Shown here: in pieces, positions 1 through 9,482 of the stretch
How the letters are laid out: every line of letters starts with the position of its first letter
Position numbering within the stretch: position 1 is the stretch's first letter
NCBI GenBank assembly: GCA_963718405.1
Contig: CAVQYZ010000005.1
Coordinates: 1-64,000, forward strand
DNA length: 64,000 nucleotides
Source: Bog-756 sp963718405
Lineage (GTDB): Bacteria > Actinomycetota > Acidimicrobiia > Acidimicrobiales > RAAP-2
Direction: 5' to 3'
Translations under genes and position numbers: made by a program
The notes under the pieces: generated by a model
Told to the model about the DNA's origin: nothing
Seen by the model: the letters and a program-made list of their open reading frames with translations, nothing else
Database searches by the model: none

Positions 1-920
1 CCCATCAGGTAGACCGACGGGTACTTCATGGTCAGGCGCGACCCGATGTTGCCGTCGATCCACTCGACGTGGGCCTCGGCTTCCGCACGGGCCCGCTTGG
101 TCACCAGGTTGTAGACGTTGTTGGACCAGTTCTGGATGGTGGTGTACGTGATCCGGGAGCCCTCCAGCGCCACCAGCTCGACCACCGCCGAGTGCAGGGA
201 GTCGCTGGTGTAGACCGGCGCCGAGCAGCCCTCGATGTAGTGCACCTGGGCCCCTACGTCGGCGATGATCAGGGTCCGCTCGAACTGGCCCATGTTCTCC
301 GCGTTGATCCGGAAGTAGGCCTGGAGGGGCTGATCCACGATGACGTTCGGTGGGACGTAGATGAACGAGCCACCGGACCACACCGCGGAGTTGAGGGCGG
401 CGAACTTGTTGTCGTTGGGGGGGATGATCTTCCCGAAGTACTTGCGGACCAGGTCGGGGTACTCCCGGACGGCGGTGTCCATGTCGCAGAAGATGATGCC
501 CAGGGCCTCGAGGTCCTCGCGATTGCGGTGGAAGACCACCTCGGACTCGTACTGGGCGGTCACCCCGGCCAGGTACTTGCGCTCAGCCTCGGGGATGCCC
601 AGCTTCTCGTAGGTGTTCTTGATGGCGTCGGGGAGGTCGTTCCAGTCCTCCACCTGCCCCGAGGTGGGCTTGATGTAGTAGTAGATGTCGTCGAAGTCCA
701 GGTCGGGCATGTTGACGGCGAACCACTCGGCCATCTCGCGCTTCTCGAACCTCTGGAGCGCCCGGAGCCGGAAGTCCCGCATCCACTCGGGCTCCTTCTT
801 CATCGCCGACATCTCGCGGACGATGGACTCATTCAGGCCCTTCTTGGGCTTGAAGACGTAGTCCTCTTCGTCGGACCACCCGAGCTTGTATTTTCCGAGG
901 TCGAGATCGGTGGTTGTCAT
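1..920 (-). CDS. sufB: SufB, Fe-S cluster assembly scaffold (3' end beyond window)
   Basis: SufB is the core of the SufBCD complex that assembles Fe-S clusters in the cytoplasm. The 306 codons visible read from an ATG at 920 with the typical N-terminus (MTTTDLDLGKYKLGW), then ALQRFEKREMAEWF, the D-x-DFDDIYYYIKP stretch and the family-typical SGGSFIYVPPNV and GCSAPVYTSDSLHSAVVE blocks. A good ribosome site (AGGAG) sits 5-6 bases before the ATG. The frame is intact to the window edge, so the remaining third of the protein lies outside. Identification is secure because the sequence follows SufB throughout. Confidence 0.96.
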   Translation of the reverse strand, partial: MTTTDLDLGKYKLGWSDEEDYVFKPKKGLNESIVREMSAMKKEPEWMRDFRLRALQRFEKREMAEWFAVNMPDLDFDDIYYYIKPTSGQVEDWNDLPDAIKNTYEKLGIPEAERKYLAGVTAQYESEVVFHRNREDLEALGIIFCDMDTAVREYPDLVRKYFGKIIPPNDNKFAALNSAVWSGGSFIYVPPNVIVDQPLQAYFRINAENMGQFERTLIIADVGAQVHYIEGCSAPVYTSDSLHSAVVELVALEGSRITYTTIQNWSNNVYNLVTKRARAEAEAHVEWIDGNIGSRLTMKYPSVYLM

Positions 921-1082
921 AGGTCTCCTGAGACGCCGTCCGGTCGGGCAGCTGATTTCTCCTATACAGATAGTAACAACCCGGGGCGCCGACCACGACG
1001 GGCGGCGGCTGAGGCCGCCGGAGGGCGTGCGTTCCTGGTCACCGGGCCATCCTGGTCACGGAGGACGTGCCATCCTGGTCAG

Positions 1083-3318
1083 ATGGCTCCCGGCCCCCGA
1101 CCTGACCGCACCCGGACCGACCTTGTCCCGCCCAGCGCCGAACGCCGTCCGGTCCGGCTCGAGGCCCACGGGGACGTCCGGATCGACGACTGGTTCTGGC
1201 TGCGGGACAAGGACGACCCGGCCGTCATCGACCATCTCCAGGCGGAGAACGCCTACACCGAGGCCGAGATGGCCGGGACCGGCGATCTCCAGGCCCACCT
1301 GTTCGAGGAGATGGTGGCCCGCATCGAGGAGACCGACCTGTCGGTGCCGGTCCGAAAGGGCCCCTGGCTGTACTACAGCCGGACGGTGGAGGGCAGCAGC
1401 TACGCCATCCACTGCCGGCGGCCGGCCGGCCCCAGCGGCCGTTCGGAGCGTCCCCGGGCTCCGTGGGCTCCGGGGAGACCGGGCCGTCCGAGCCGCCGGC
1501 GGACGAGCAGGTCATCCTGGACGAGAACCAGCAGGCCGAAGGGCACGAGTACTTCGCCGTCGGGGCCCTCTCGGTCAGCCCCGACCACGGGTGGCTGGCG
1601 TACTCCACCGACACCACCGGCGGGGAGCGCTTCACCATGCGCTTCACCGAGCTGGCCACCGGGGCCGTGTCGCCCGGAGTCACTGACCGACACCTCCTAC
1701 GGGGTGGCCTGGGCCAACGACAACGCCACGGTCTTCTACGTCCGGGTGGACGAAGCCATGCGCCCGCACCAGCTGTGGCGGCACCGGGTGGGCGGTGACC
1801 CCGCCGGGGACGTCCTGATCTACGAGGAGCCCGACGACCACTTCTACCTCGGCGTGGGCCGGACCAAGGACGAACAGTTCGTGCTCCTGAGCCTGGACTC
1901 GAAAGTGACGTCCGAGGTCCGGGCCCTGCGCGCCGATGAACCGCTCGGGGAGTTCGTGGTCATCGAACCCCGGCGCCAGGGCATCGAGTACAGCGTGGAC
2001 CACGACCGGGGCCGACCCGGCCAGGAGCAGGGACGGTTCCTCATCGTCACCAACGACGGGGCCGAGGACTTCCGACTGATGGAGGCACCCGAGGATGCGC
2101 CCGACCGGGCCCACTGGACCGAGGTGATACCCGGGCGCCCGGGAGTCCGCCTGGACAACGTCGATCCTTTCGTCGGACACCTGGTGGTCTATGAGCGGGA
2201 GGGGGGCGAGACCCGGATACGGGTGATCGATGCCGCCACCGGCGGGTCCATGCCGGTGCGGCAGAGCGAGTCCCCCTCCACGGTGTGGGGTGGCGCCAAC
2301 CCCGAGTACGACTCGGCCACCCTCCGATACGAGTACACCTCCCTGGTCACACCCCGGTCCGTGTACGACCTGGACCTGGGCACCGGTGAGGCCGACCTGC
2401 TCAAGCGGTTGCCGGTCCTCGGTGACTTCGATCCGGCCCGCTACCGGACCGGACGGCTGTGGGCGGTGGCCGACGACGGGACCGAGGTCCCGATCTCGCT
2501 GGTGTACCGGACCGACCTGGTGAAGCCCCCCGAGCCCGCGGGGGCGCCAGCCGGCGACCGGCCGGTGGGCGCTGCCGTGCCTCCTCTACGGCTACGGGTC
2601 GTACGAGGCCTCCATGGATCCGATGTTCTCGTCGCTCCGCCTCAGCCTCCTCGACCGGGGCTTCATCTTCGCCATCGCCCACGTCCGCGGGGGTGGGGAG
2701 ATGGGCCGCACCTGGTACGAGCAGGGCAAGCTGGCGGCCAAGCCCAACACCTTCACCGACTTCGTGGCCTGCGCCCGGACCCTGCTGGCGGAAGGGTGGA
2801 CCACCCGGGACCGGCTGGTGGCCCGCGGGGGCAGTGCCGGAGGGCTGCTGATGGGGGCGGTGGCCAACCTGGCGCCGGATCTCTTCCGGGCCATCGTGGC
2901 TGAGGTGCCCTTCGTCGACTGCCTGACCACCATCTTGGATGAGACCCTCCCGCTCACCGTGGTCGAGTGGGACGAGTGGGGCAACCCCGTCGAGGATCCC
3001 GGGATCTACCAGGTCATGAAGTCGTACTCGCCCTACGACAACGTTCGCTCCGTGGACCCCGAGGGCCATCCGGTCCGGTACCCGGACATCCTGGCTACGG
3101 CCGGCCTTTCCGATCCCCGGGTGGGTTTCTGGGAGCCGGCCAAGTGGGTGGCCAAGCTGCGGGCCGCCAATCCGGACAACCGGGTGCTCCTCAAGACCGA
3201 GCTCGGTGCCGGTCACGGGGGCCCGTCCGGGCGCTACGACGCCTGGAAGGACGAGGCCTTCGTCTACTCCTTCATCCTCGACGCCCTGGACCTGGCCGGA
3301 GGCGTGCCGGACCAGTAG
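1083..3318 (+). CDS. ptrB: Oligopeptidase B-like prolyl oligopeptidase family serine peptidase, frame-disrupted
   Basis: An S9A-family peptidase that would cleave short peptides after basic residues in the cytoplasm. It starts at ATG 1083 (MAPGPRPDRTRTD), continues through the N-terminal propeller part (DDWFWLRDKDDPAVIDHL, SYGVAWANDNATVFYVR), and ends with the catalytic domain. That domain has the nucleophile motif RGGSAGGLLMG, the acid in GLSDPRVGFWEPAKW and the histidine in GAGHGG. The reading frame changes at about 1420-1460, again near 1680 and again near 2580, where CLLYGYGSYEA resumes. Domain order, length (about 745 codons) and all catalytic residues are preserved, so indel errors are likelier than real decay. 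The gene is divergent from sufB and convergent with the next gene. Confidence 0.85.
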
Positions 3319-3326
3319 TGGCGGGA

Positions 3327-3418
3327 TCGGTCAGGCCCGGCGGTCAGGCCCGGCGGTCAGGCGGGCGGTCAGCGGCGGCGGACAGGCCCAGCGGTCAGGC
3401 CGGGCGGTCAGGCACCGG
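3327..3418. repeat. Degenerate GGTCAGGC tandem repeat at convergent gene ends
   Basis: Seven or so imperfect copies of a CGGTCAGGCC-like unit lie between the stop of the peptidase gene and the end of the minus-strand membrane protein gene. The unit is read in frame as the last residues of the latter (RPDR, TAGPDRRA). Similar units of different sequence occur at several other gene ends in this window. Confidence 0.7.
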
Positions 3419-4485
3419 CGCGGTCGGCGGAGGTGGCGGTCGACCGCCTGGTAGGTGGAGGTGACCACCGTGGTGGAGGTGACCGGCACGGTCGTGGTGG
3501 TGACCGGCACCGAGCCCGCCGCAGTCGGCTGGAACGTGGCCACGAACGGAGTGTGTACCGGGTTGGGAAAGACCACGGGGATGTTGTTCAGAGCCAGCTT
3601 CCCCGACGGGGCGCCCAACTGCACGGTCACCGTCCCGGAGCCTGGGACCGCCTGGGACCCACCGGCCTGGAGCGTCCCGGTCCACAGCGTGGTGCCGGTC
3701 GATGCCGAGGTGACCAGAACCCAGCAGGGCGAGGAGGTGGCCGTGATCGTCAGGGTGTAGGACCCGCTGGCAGGAGCGGGGTAGGTCGCCGTGGTGCCGG
3801 TCGAAGAAGAAGAGATGGCCACCACCTGGGTGGGAGTGGTGCTCGGTGTGGTGGTGGTCGATGTCTGATGGTGCTTCTTGGTCTTGCTCCCCGTCTTGGA
3901 GCCACCGTTGTGGGACCCGCCGGACCCGGACAGCGTGGAGGCGGTGTTCGACACGGACGACGTCCCCCCGGTGTGACCCTTGGGATTGTTGTGGATGCTC
4001 CCGAGTGCCGCCAGCGCCCCGATCAGGACCACAACTATCACTACCGCCATCACGGCGGTCGCCCGGCGGGGCCGTCGGTTCATCGAATCGAGGGCATGCC
4101 TCTGGGCCCGGTCCGCCCGGTGCATGGGGGCTCCCGGGGTGGGTCCGTCGCCTCGCAGGTGGTCCTGGGGCCGGGCGTCGTCGAAGACGATCGGTTCCGA
4201 GGGATCGGGGAATTCGCCGTTACCCCGGACCGGGACCGGGGGGACGGTCCGTCCGGGCCGCCGTCCGGCCCCGCTGCCCGATCGTCCCGGACTCAGGCCG
4301 CCATCTGCCGGGACGGCGGTCCCCGCCGTGGACCGTCCGGTCCGTTCGGCCATCTGTTCGATGGTCCCCAGGGCCGAGTGGTATCTCGCCACCGAGCTCA
4401 GGTCGCCGCCCCGGGGGCGTCGGACGACCAGGGTCGCCAAAGCCACCACGACGACCACCACCGCCACGATCAGGACGATCCACAT
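3331..4485 (-). CDS. Membrane protein with RodZ C-terminal (DUF4115)-like extracytoplasmic domain
   Basis: A 384-aa protein with an N-terminal hydrophobic helix (MWIVLIVAVVVVVVALATLV), a proline/arginine-rich stretch, a second membrane segment around residues 142-163 (TAVMAVVIVVVLIGALAAL), a Ser/Thr/Lys-rich linker and a beta-rich domain. In that domain the spaced elements SPCWVLVTSASTG, LWTGTLQAGGSQ, VTVQLGAPSGKLALNNIPV recall the DUF4115 domain at the C-terminus of RodZ. No helix-turn-helix domain is visible, so it is not a complete RodZ. The last 25-30 residues are arginine/proline-rich and encoded by a tandem repeat, so the true C-terminus may lie earlier. The role in cell envelope organisation is inferred only. 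Confidence 0.6.
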   Translation of the reverse strand: MWIVLIVAVVVVVVALATLVVRRPRGGDLSSVARYHSALGTIEQMAERTGRSTAGTAVPADGGLSPGRSGSGAGRRPGRTVPPVPVRGNGEFPDPSEPIVFDDARPQDHLRGDGPTPGAPMHRADRAQRHALDSMNRRPRRATAVMAVVIVVVLIGALAALGSIHNNPKGHTGGTSSVSNTASTLSGSGGSHNGGSKTGSKTKKHHQTSTTTTPSTTPTQVVAISSSSTGTTATYPAPASGSYTLTITATSSPCWVLVTSASTGTTLWTGTLQAGGSQAVPGSGTVTVQLGAPSGKLALNNIPVVFPNPVHTPFVATFQPTAAGSVPVTTTTVPVTSTTVVTSTYQAVDRHLRRPRRCLTARPDRWACPPPLTARLTAGPDRRA

Positions 4486-4561
4486 CAGGACTATTCAACC
4501 CGAAGTGCCGGCCGGCCGGGTAGCGAGGCCGATCGGCGGATCCGTCCGGAGGGCCGGTCGT

Positions 4562-4632
4562 GGAATCCGTCGGGGCCGGCCGGGGATCCGTCGGGGATCC
4601 GTCGGGGGCCGGTCGGGGATCCGTCGGGGGAT
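4562..4632. repeat. GGATCCGTCGGGG tandem repeat
   Basis: Four imperfect copies of a 13-22 base unit built on GGATCCGTCGGGG lie in the gap of about 200 bases between the start of the RodZ-C-like gene and the end of the SDR gene. No gene is evident in this gap. Confidence 0.7.
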
Positions 4633-4687
4633 CAGACGGAGGATGGGCCGAGGGGACCGGAGATCGCTTGGAGGATGGGACCGGAGA

Positions 4688-5516
4688 TCAGATGGCGGTG
4701 ATCGAGGTCATCCCGCCGTCCACGGTGAGGGCGGTCCCGGTGATGAACGATGCCTCATTCGGAGAGCAGGAAGCGGATGGGGCGGGCGATCTCGTCCGGG
4801 GTGGAGAGCCGCTGGAGTGGGGTCCGGTCCTCCAACTGCTGACGAAGGCCGGGCAGTTCCAGGGCCGGAGCCAGCATGGGGGTCTCGACGGCGCCCGGGC
4901 ACACGGCGTTCACCCGGAATCCCTCTGCGGCGTAGTACTGGGCAATGGACCGCATGACCGCCAGGACCCCGCCCTTGGAGGCGCAGTAGGCGGTCAGGAT
5001 GGCGTTGCCGAACAGCCCTTCGATCGAGGAGATGAAGACGGACGCCGAACCGGGCCCGGCGGCGCGGAACGGCTCGAGGAGCACTCTCGAGATCATGACG
5101 GCGCCGCGCAGGTTCACATTGAGGGTGTTGTCCCATACCTGGTCGTCGATGGTGTCCACCCCGGCCGGGCCGGAGACCCCGGCGGCGTGGACGAATCCCC
5201 CCAGGGTCCCGAGGACCCGGGCGGTTACCGGCACCGCCGCCTCCACCGCCGCCGTGTCGGCCACGTCCACCACCAACCAGTGGGCGGTCACGCCGAGGGC
5301 CTGGCACATCGAAGCGGTCTCCTCGGCACCATCGGCATCCACGTCCCACACCGACACCGGCCGACCGACCTCGGCCAGGGCCCGAGCGGTCTCCCGGCCG
5401 ATTCCCGAGGCCCCTCCGGTGACCAGCACCCCGGTGCCGGGTGAGCCCAGCCGGTCGAGGCCCTGACCCGGCGGTTCCCGATCCGGTCCCGGTCCCGGTC
5501 CAGGAGATGGCGCCAC
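4688..5516 (-). CDS. Short-chain dehydrogenase/reductase (SDR), one frameshift near the 3' end
   Basis: A classical NAD(P)-dependent SDR. It has the Rossmann motif TGGASGIGRE near the N-terminus, an HAAG variant of NNAG, an active-site serine in FISSIEG, the YCASK motif (Tyr and Lys) and the usual CPGAVETPM. The first long frame stops at LLSE; shifting by one base near 4757 restores the expected tail ASFITGTALTVDGGM and a stop at 4688. I chose GTG at 5516 because it lies 5 bases after the stop of the upstream rmlC-like gene. The longer frame starting at 5651 overlaps that gene and adds low-complexity sequence. Substrate unknown. Confidence 0.8.
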
Positions 5517-5521
5517 GCCGT

Positions 5522-6073
5522 TCAGGTCCTGAGTCCGGCCCGGGGCTGCAGGCCGGGCTCGATCTGGGAGCGGAGCGGGTTCGACTGGTCCCGCGCCGAG
5601 AGGATGGGATCGGTGAGGCCCCAGTCGGCGTCGACGGCCGGGTCGTTCCACGCCACCCCGAGCTCGTCGTTCGGGTTGTAGTAGTTGTCCACCAGGTACC
5701 AGAGGGTGAGATCGGTCAGGGCGGCGAATCCGTGAGCCACCCCGGGAGGGATGAACAGGCCACGGTCGTGATCCCCGTCGAGGTCGATGGACAGGGTGGC
5801 CCCGTCGGTCGGGGATCCGGTGCGGAGGTCGTGCAGGACCACCCGGGCCACGCCCCGCAGGACGTACCAGTAGTCCGACTGGTGCAGGTGGTAGTGCAGG
5901 CCGACCAGCGCCCCGGCCTCCTTTTCGGACCGGTTGCCCTGGACCATCTCGCGGCCCAGCGGGAACCAGCTCCGACGGTAGGTCTCCACGAACCGTCCCC
6001 GATCGTCGCCGTGGGCGTTCGGCTCCACCACGATGACGTCGGCGATCACATCGGACTCGTTCACATCGGGCAC
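5522..6073 (-). CDS. dTDP-4-dehydrorhamnose 3,5-epimerase family protein (RmlC-like cupin)
   Basis: A 183-aa single-domain cupin with the RmlC-family order of motifs: an early R-x-RFVETYR segment, GLHYHLHQSDYWYVLRG, IPPGVAHGFAAL with the conserved histidine, and the C-terminal block DELGVAWNDPAVDADWGL. Members epimerise TDP-sugar intermediates for deoxysugar synthesis. No rmlA, rmlB or rmlD is next to it; the only partner is the SDR that follows 5 bases after its stop. That SDR could act on the same sugar (inference). Length is normal for the family. Confidence 0.88.
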   Translation of the reverse strand: MPDVNESDVIADVIVVEPNAHGDDRGRFVETYRRSWFPLGREMVQGNRSEKEAGALVGLHYHLHQSDYWYVLRGVARVVLHDLRTGSPTDGATLSIDLDGDHDRGLFIPPGVAHGFAALTDLTLWYLVDNYYNPNDELGVAWNDPAVDADWGLTDPILSARDQSNPLRSQIEPGLQPRAGLRT

Positions 6074-6107
6074 GGGCTACCTCTCATCGTCCTCGGTCAT
6101 TGTCCTG

Positions 6108-6246
6108 GTCATCGGCCCGGCGTGGCGTGGCGTGGGCCGATCATCGGCCCGGCGTGGCGTGGACCGGTCATCAGCCCCGGCGGCGGGCCGGTCACCGACC
6201 CCGGGGATGGAAGGTCATCGCGCCCGCTGGTCATCAGACCCGGCCA
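6108..6246. repeat. Degenerate repeats of GGTCATCGGCCCGGCGTGGC
   Basis: Two near-identical copies of ATCGGCCCGGCGTGGCGTGG, followed by shorter degenerate copies of GGTCATCAG/ACCCGGCC, fill the space between the start of the epimerase gene and the end of the flavin reductase gene. Part of the last copy forms the C-terminal codons of the flavin reductase. Confidence 0.65.
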
Positions 6247-6750
6247 TCAGCCCTGGCCATCATGCCCGGCTCCGGGCCGGGCAACAGTAGCGAAGTTCCT
6301 CCGGTAGTACAGCAGCGGCAACCCTTCGGACGATCCCAGGTCGAGCACCTTCCCGATGATCAACTCGTGATCGCCGGCGTCGTGGACCAACTCCACGTGG
6401 CAGTCCACCCAGGCCAGGCTGCCCTCGATCATCGGGGCTCCGGTGAAGGGGGCCGGGCGCCAGGCCACACCCACGAACTTGTCCCCTCCCGACACCGCGA
6501 AGTTCCGGCCCAGGTCCTCCTGCCCTTCGCTGAGCACATTCACGCAGAAGGCCCCGGCCCGGGCGATGCGGGGCCAGGTGGTCGAGGTGCGGGCCGGGGC
6601 CACGGCCACGAAGGGGGGCTCGGTGGAGAGGGAGATGAAGCTCTGGCAGGTGAAGCCGACCGGATCGCCCTCGTCCATGCCCGACACCACGGTGACCCCG
6701 CTGGCGAACCGGCTCATGACGTCCTTGAACTCCGCGGTGTCGAAGGCCAC
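6247..6750 (-). CDS. Flavin reductase-like, FMN-binding split-barrel protein
   Basis: A 167-aa protein of the flavin reductase (HpaC/NtaB-like) family, which supplies reduced flavin to two-component monooxygenases. Visible family blocks are MSRFASGVTVVSG, GFTCQSFISLSTEPPFVAVAP (FMN-binding SxSxxP region), AFCVNVLSEGQEDLGRNFA and a C-terminal HELIIGKV. GTG at 6750 is two bases after the stop of the upstream MBL-fold gene, and translation from it gives the normal N-terminus, so the two are an operon. No monooxygenase component is adjacent, so the partner is unknown. Confidence 0.85.
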   Translation of the reverse strand: MAFDTAEFKDVMSRFASGVTVVSGMDEGDPVGFTCQSFISLSTEPPFVAVAPARTSTTWPRIARAGAFCVNVLSEGQEDLGRNFAVSGGDKFVGVAWRPAPFTGAPMIEGSLAWVDCHVELVHDAGDHELIIGKVLDLGSSEGLPLLYYRRNFATVARPGAGHDGQG

Positions 6751-6752
6751 GG

Positions 6753-7625
6753 TCAGGCGGTACCCGGATCTGCCGTGCCCAGATCCACCGTCTGCCCCTC
6801 CACCGCCGCGCTGACCTCGGCCAGGCCGGCCTTGGCGGCCAGGTGGCGGGCGTTGGCCAGCATCCGGTCGACCTGGTCGTCGGAGTGGGCCGGATCGTGG
6901 TGGAACAACATGAGGCGCCGGGCCCCCGACTCCACGGCCACCCGAACGGCGTAGCTGTCGGTGGAGTGGCCCCAGTCGGACATGGTGGCGAACTCCTCGT
7001 CGGTGTACTGGGCGTCGTGCAGGACCAGGTCGGCCCCTTCGCACAGCTCGAAGACACTCTTCTCCACGGTGTGGCGGTCCAGAGGGGCCTGGTGGTCGGA
7101 GATGTAGGCCAACGAGCGACCGCGGGCCTCGATGCGGAAGCCCAGGGTGTGGCCGATATGGGGGATGGCCCGGGCCTTGACCTGGATGCCCCCGACGGCG
7201 AAGTCGGCCGGGCCTTCCAGGTCGTGGCACCGAAGCTCCCCCCGGAAGTCGGCCATGGAGATGGGGAAGAACGGAGGCCGGACCATGCCGGACAGAACGT
7301 CATGCAACGGGCCGCTCTGCTGGGAGGGGCCGTAGACGTCGAGGACTGCGCCGGGGTCGCGGATGGGAGCGAAGAACGGCAGGCCCAGTACGTGGTCGTA
7401 GTGCAGGTGGGTGAGGAGGACGGTCGCTTCCAACGGGACGCCCGCAGCCCGCAGGGGGGCGTGGAGCTGGTTGCCCAGGGCGCGGAGACCAGTCCCCAGA
7501 TCGAGGATCAGGGGATGCTCGCCTTCCACTTCCACCAGAACGCAGGACGTGTTGCCCCCGTAACGGCAGTACTGGTCGGACGAGCACGGGCACGAGCCCC
7601 GGACTCCGAAGAAGGTGACCCTCAC
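6753..7625 (-). CDS. MBL-fold metallo-hydrolase
   Basis: A 290-aa metallo-beta-lactamase-fold hydrolase with the dimetal motif THLHYDH, an upstream GGNTSC and LDLGTGLRALG, a later metal-binding aspartate in ISDHQAP and a C-terminal FHHDPAHSDDQVD. This subfamily resembles the PhnP/cyclic-phosphodiesterase-like branch more than ribonuclease Z, but the substrate cannot be told from sequence. It is the first gene of a two-gene operon with the flavin reductase. Confidence 0.85.
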   Translation of the reverse strand: MRVTFFGVRGSCPCSSDQYCRYGGNTSCVLVEVEGEHPLILDLGTGLRALGNQLHAPLRAAGVPLEATVLLTHLHYDHVLGLPFFAPIRDPGAVLDVYGPSQQSGPLHDVLSGMVRPPFFPISMADFRGELRCHDLEGPADFAVGGIQVKARAIPHIGHTLGFRIEARGRSLAYISDHQAPLDRHTVEKSVFELCEGADLVLHDAQYTDEEFATMSDWGHSTDSYAVRVAVESGARRLMLFHHDPAHSDDQVDRMLANARHLAAKAGLAEVSAAVEGQTVDLGTADPGTA

Positions 7626-7679
7626 CGAAGGTGCAGGCTAGCCGGGCGGGAAGAGGGGGTCAGGACTACCCTGCCGGAG

Positions 7680-8586
7680 ATGGACCCGAGCATCGACCAG
7701 GGCATCGACCCGAGCATGGACCAGGGACAGGTCAGCGTCAACGGAATCGACTTCGCCTACCTGAGCGACGGGCCCCGGGATGGGCCGTTGGCCCTGTGCC
7801 TCCACGGATTCCCCGACACCGCCCACACCTGGCGGCACCTGCTCCCCCGGCTGGCCGAGGCCGGCTACCACGCTGTCGCCCCCTTCATGCGCGGCTACGC
7901 CCCGAGCGGGACGGCGGCGGACGGTCGCTACGACACCGGCACGCTGGCCCTGGACGCCTGCGGACTGCACGAGGCCCTGGGTGGGTCCGACGATGCTGTG
8001 CTCATCGGCCATGACTGGGGGTCGTTCGCCACCTACGGGGCCGCGGCCTACCAGCCCGAGCGGTGGCGGCGGCTGGTGACGTCGGCGGTGGCGCCCCAGG
8101 GGGCCATGGCCGACGGGTTCTTCACCTTCGACCAGCTGCGGCGGAGCTGGTACGTGTTCTTCTTCCAGACCCCGTTGGCCGACTACGCCGTGGGCCTGGA
8201 TGACTACACCTTCATCGAGCGCCTGTGGGCCGACTGGTCGCCGGGCTACGAGGCCTCGTGGGACACGGTCCAGGTCAAGGCGGCGCTGGCCGCTCCGGAC
8301 AACCTGGCGGCGGCCATCGGGTACTACCGGGCCATGTTCGCCGGACCTCCCGAGGACCAGGGCGCCGCCGACGCTCAGGCCGCGGCGGGCACCGTGGCCC
8401 CCCAGCCCACCCTGTACCTCGCACGGTGCTGACGACGGCTGCATGGGCATCGACACCATCGGCCCGGTGACCCAGTTCCTGGCCCCGGGCTCCGAGATGG
8501 TGGTCATCGAGGGCGCCGGGCACTTCTTGCACCTGGAGCGCCCCGACGAGGTCAACGACCGGATCCTCTCGTTCATCACCGGGTAG
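7680..8586 (+). CDS. Alpha/beta hydrolase, epoxide hydrolase/haloalkane dehalogenase-like, one frameshift
   Basis: An alpha/beta hydrolase with the oxyanion motif HGFPD, the nucleophile elbow GHDWGS (Asp nucleophile, typical of epoxide hydrolases and dehalogenases) and the catalytic histidine in GAGHFLHLERP near the end. The first frame stops at 8432. Removing one base around 8421 (CTCGCACGG read as CTCCACGG) gives the expected LHGADDGC and continues to the stop at 8586. The N-terminus contains a short repeated D-x-SIDQG/SMDQG, so the true start may be a later ATG. The last 11 bases overlap the convergent mutY gene. Confidence 0.82.
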
Positions 8587-9467
8587 GCCTGCGGTCAGGG
8601 AGGCAGAGCCGACCGGACCGGTCCCAAACGGCCAGCCCTTCGGTTACCAGGTCGGCGGCCACCCGGCGGGCCCGCTGTGGGTCGTCGGGCCACCCCGCCG
8701 CCGCCGGGATCTGGTCCGGGCGGACCTCGCCCCGCCGCAACCGGTCGACCAGCCGGCCCCGGCCCTGGCGGTCGGAGCCGGCGAAGGTGCTCTGGGGCAC
8801 CGAGACCGCCGCCGAACCCCGAGCGGGATCGGGCATCGGCCGGCCCCGGGCGGCCCATCGGCAGCGCCGCCGCACCGGGCACTCGCCGCACCGGGGGGTA
8901 CCGGAGCGACAGATCGAGGCCCCGAGGTCCAAGAGGGCCTGGCCGAACTCCCATCCCCCACCGGGAGGCACCATGGCATCGACCAGGAGCTGCGCCTCTG
9001 TCAACCGGATGGGACGACCGGCCACGGCCCGGGAGAGGACCCGGCCGGCATTGGTGTCGACCACGCCGACGTCGGCTTCGAAGGCGAAGGCCAGGACGGC
9101 CCGTGCTGTGTAGCTGCCGATCCCGGGCAGGCTCATGAGGGCGGCGAGGTCGTTCGGCACCCGCCCGCCGTGCTCGGCCACCAGCACCGACGCCGTGCGC
9201 TGCAGGTTGACGGCCCGGCGGTTGTAGCCCATGCCCTCCCAGGCCCGCACCACATCGGCCCGGGGCGCCGCAGCACAGCGTTCCGGGGTCGGGGAACCGT
9301 TCGAGAAATCGGCCGTAGGCCGGCACCACCCGCGAGAGTTGCGTCTGCTGGGCCATGACCTCACTCACCAGCACGGCCCACGGGTCACGGGTGGAGCGCC
9401 ACGGCAGGTCGGGACGTCTCGAGCCGCTTCCGGCTGCCGTTCCCCACGTGCGGATGGCCCGGCCCAT
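8576..9467 (-). CDS. mutY: A/G-specific adenine glycosylase MutY, one frameshift
   Basis: MutY removes adenine mispaired with 8-oxoguanine. Seen in order are EVMAQQTQLSRVVPAY (catalytic Glu region), a GMGYNRRAVNL block, the helix-hairpin-helix LPGIGSYTARAV, the catalytic Asp in VVDTNAGRVLSR, and a 4Fe-4S site with C-x6-C-x2-C-x5-C spacing (CRSGTPRCGECPVRRRC). ATG 9467 gives MGRAIRTWG. A frame change near 9275 separates the N-terminal 60-65 residues from the rest. The protein is about 297 aa and lacks the C-terminal NUDIX-like 8-oxoG recognition domain of E. coli MutY, as some actinobacterial MutY do. Confidence 0.88.
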
Positions 9468-9482
9468 GGCCCGGACCTGGCC

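Noticed and set aside
69..1082. Plus-strand open frame continuing into the peptidase gene
   Set aside because: It is the antisense of the sufB gene. The peptidase similarity starts only at the ATG 1083, so the extension is not coding.
5517..5651. N-terminal extension of the SDR gene to 5651
   Set aside because: It overlaps the rmlC-like gene and encodes proline/arginine-rich sequence; a GTG just after the epimerase stop fits better.
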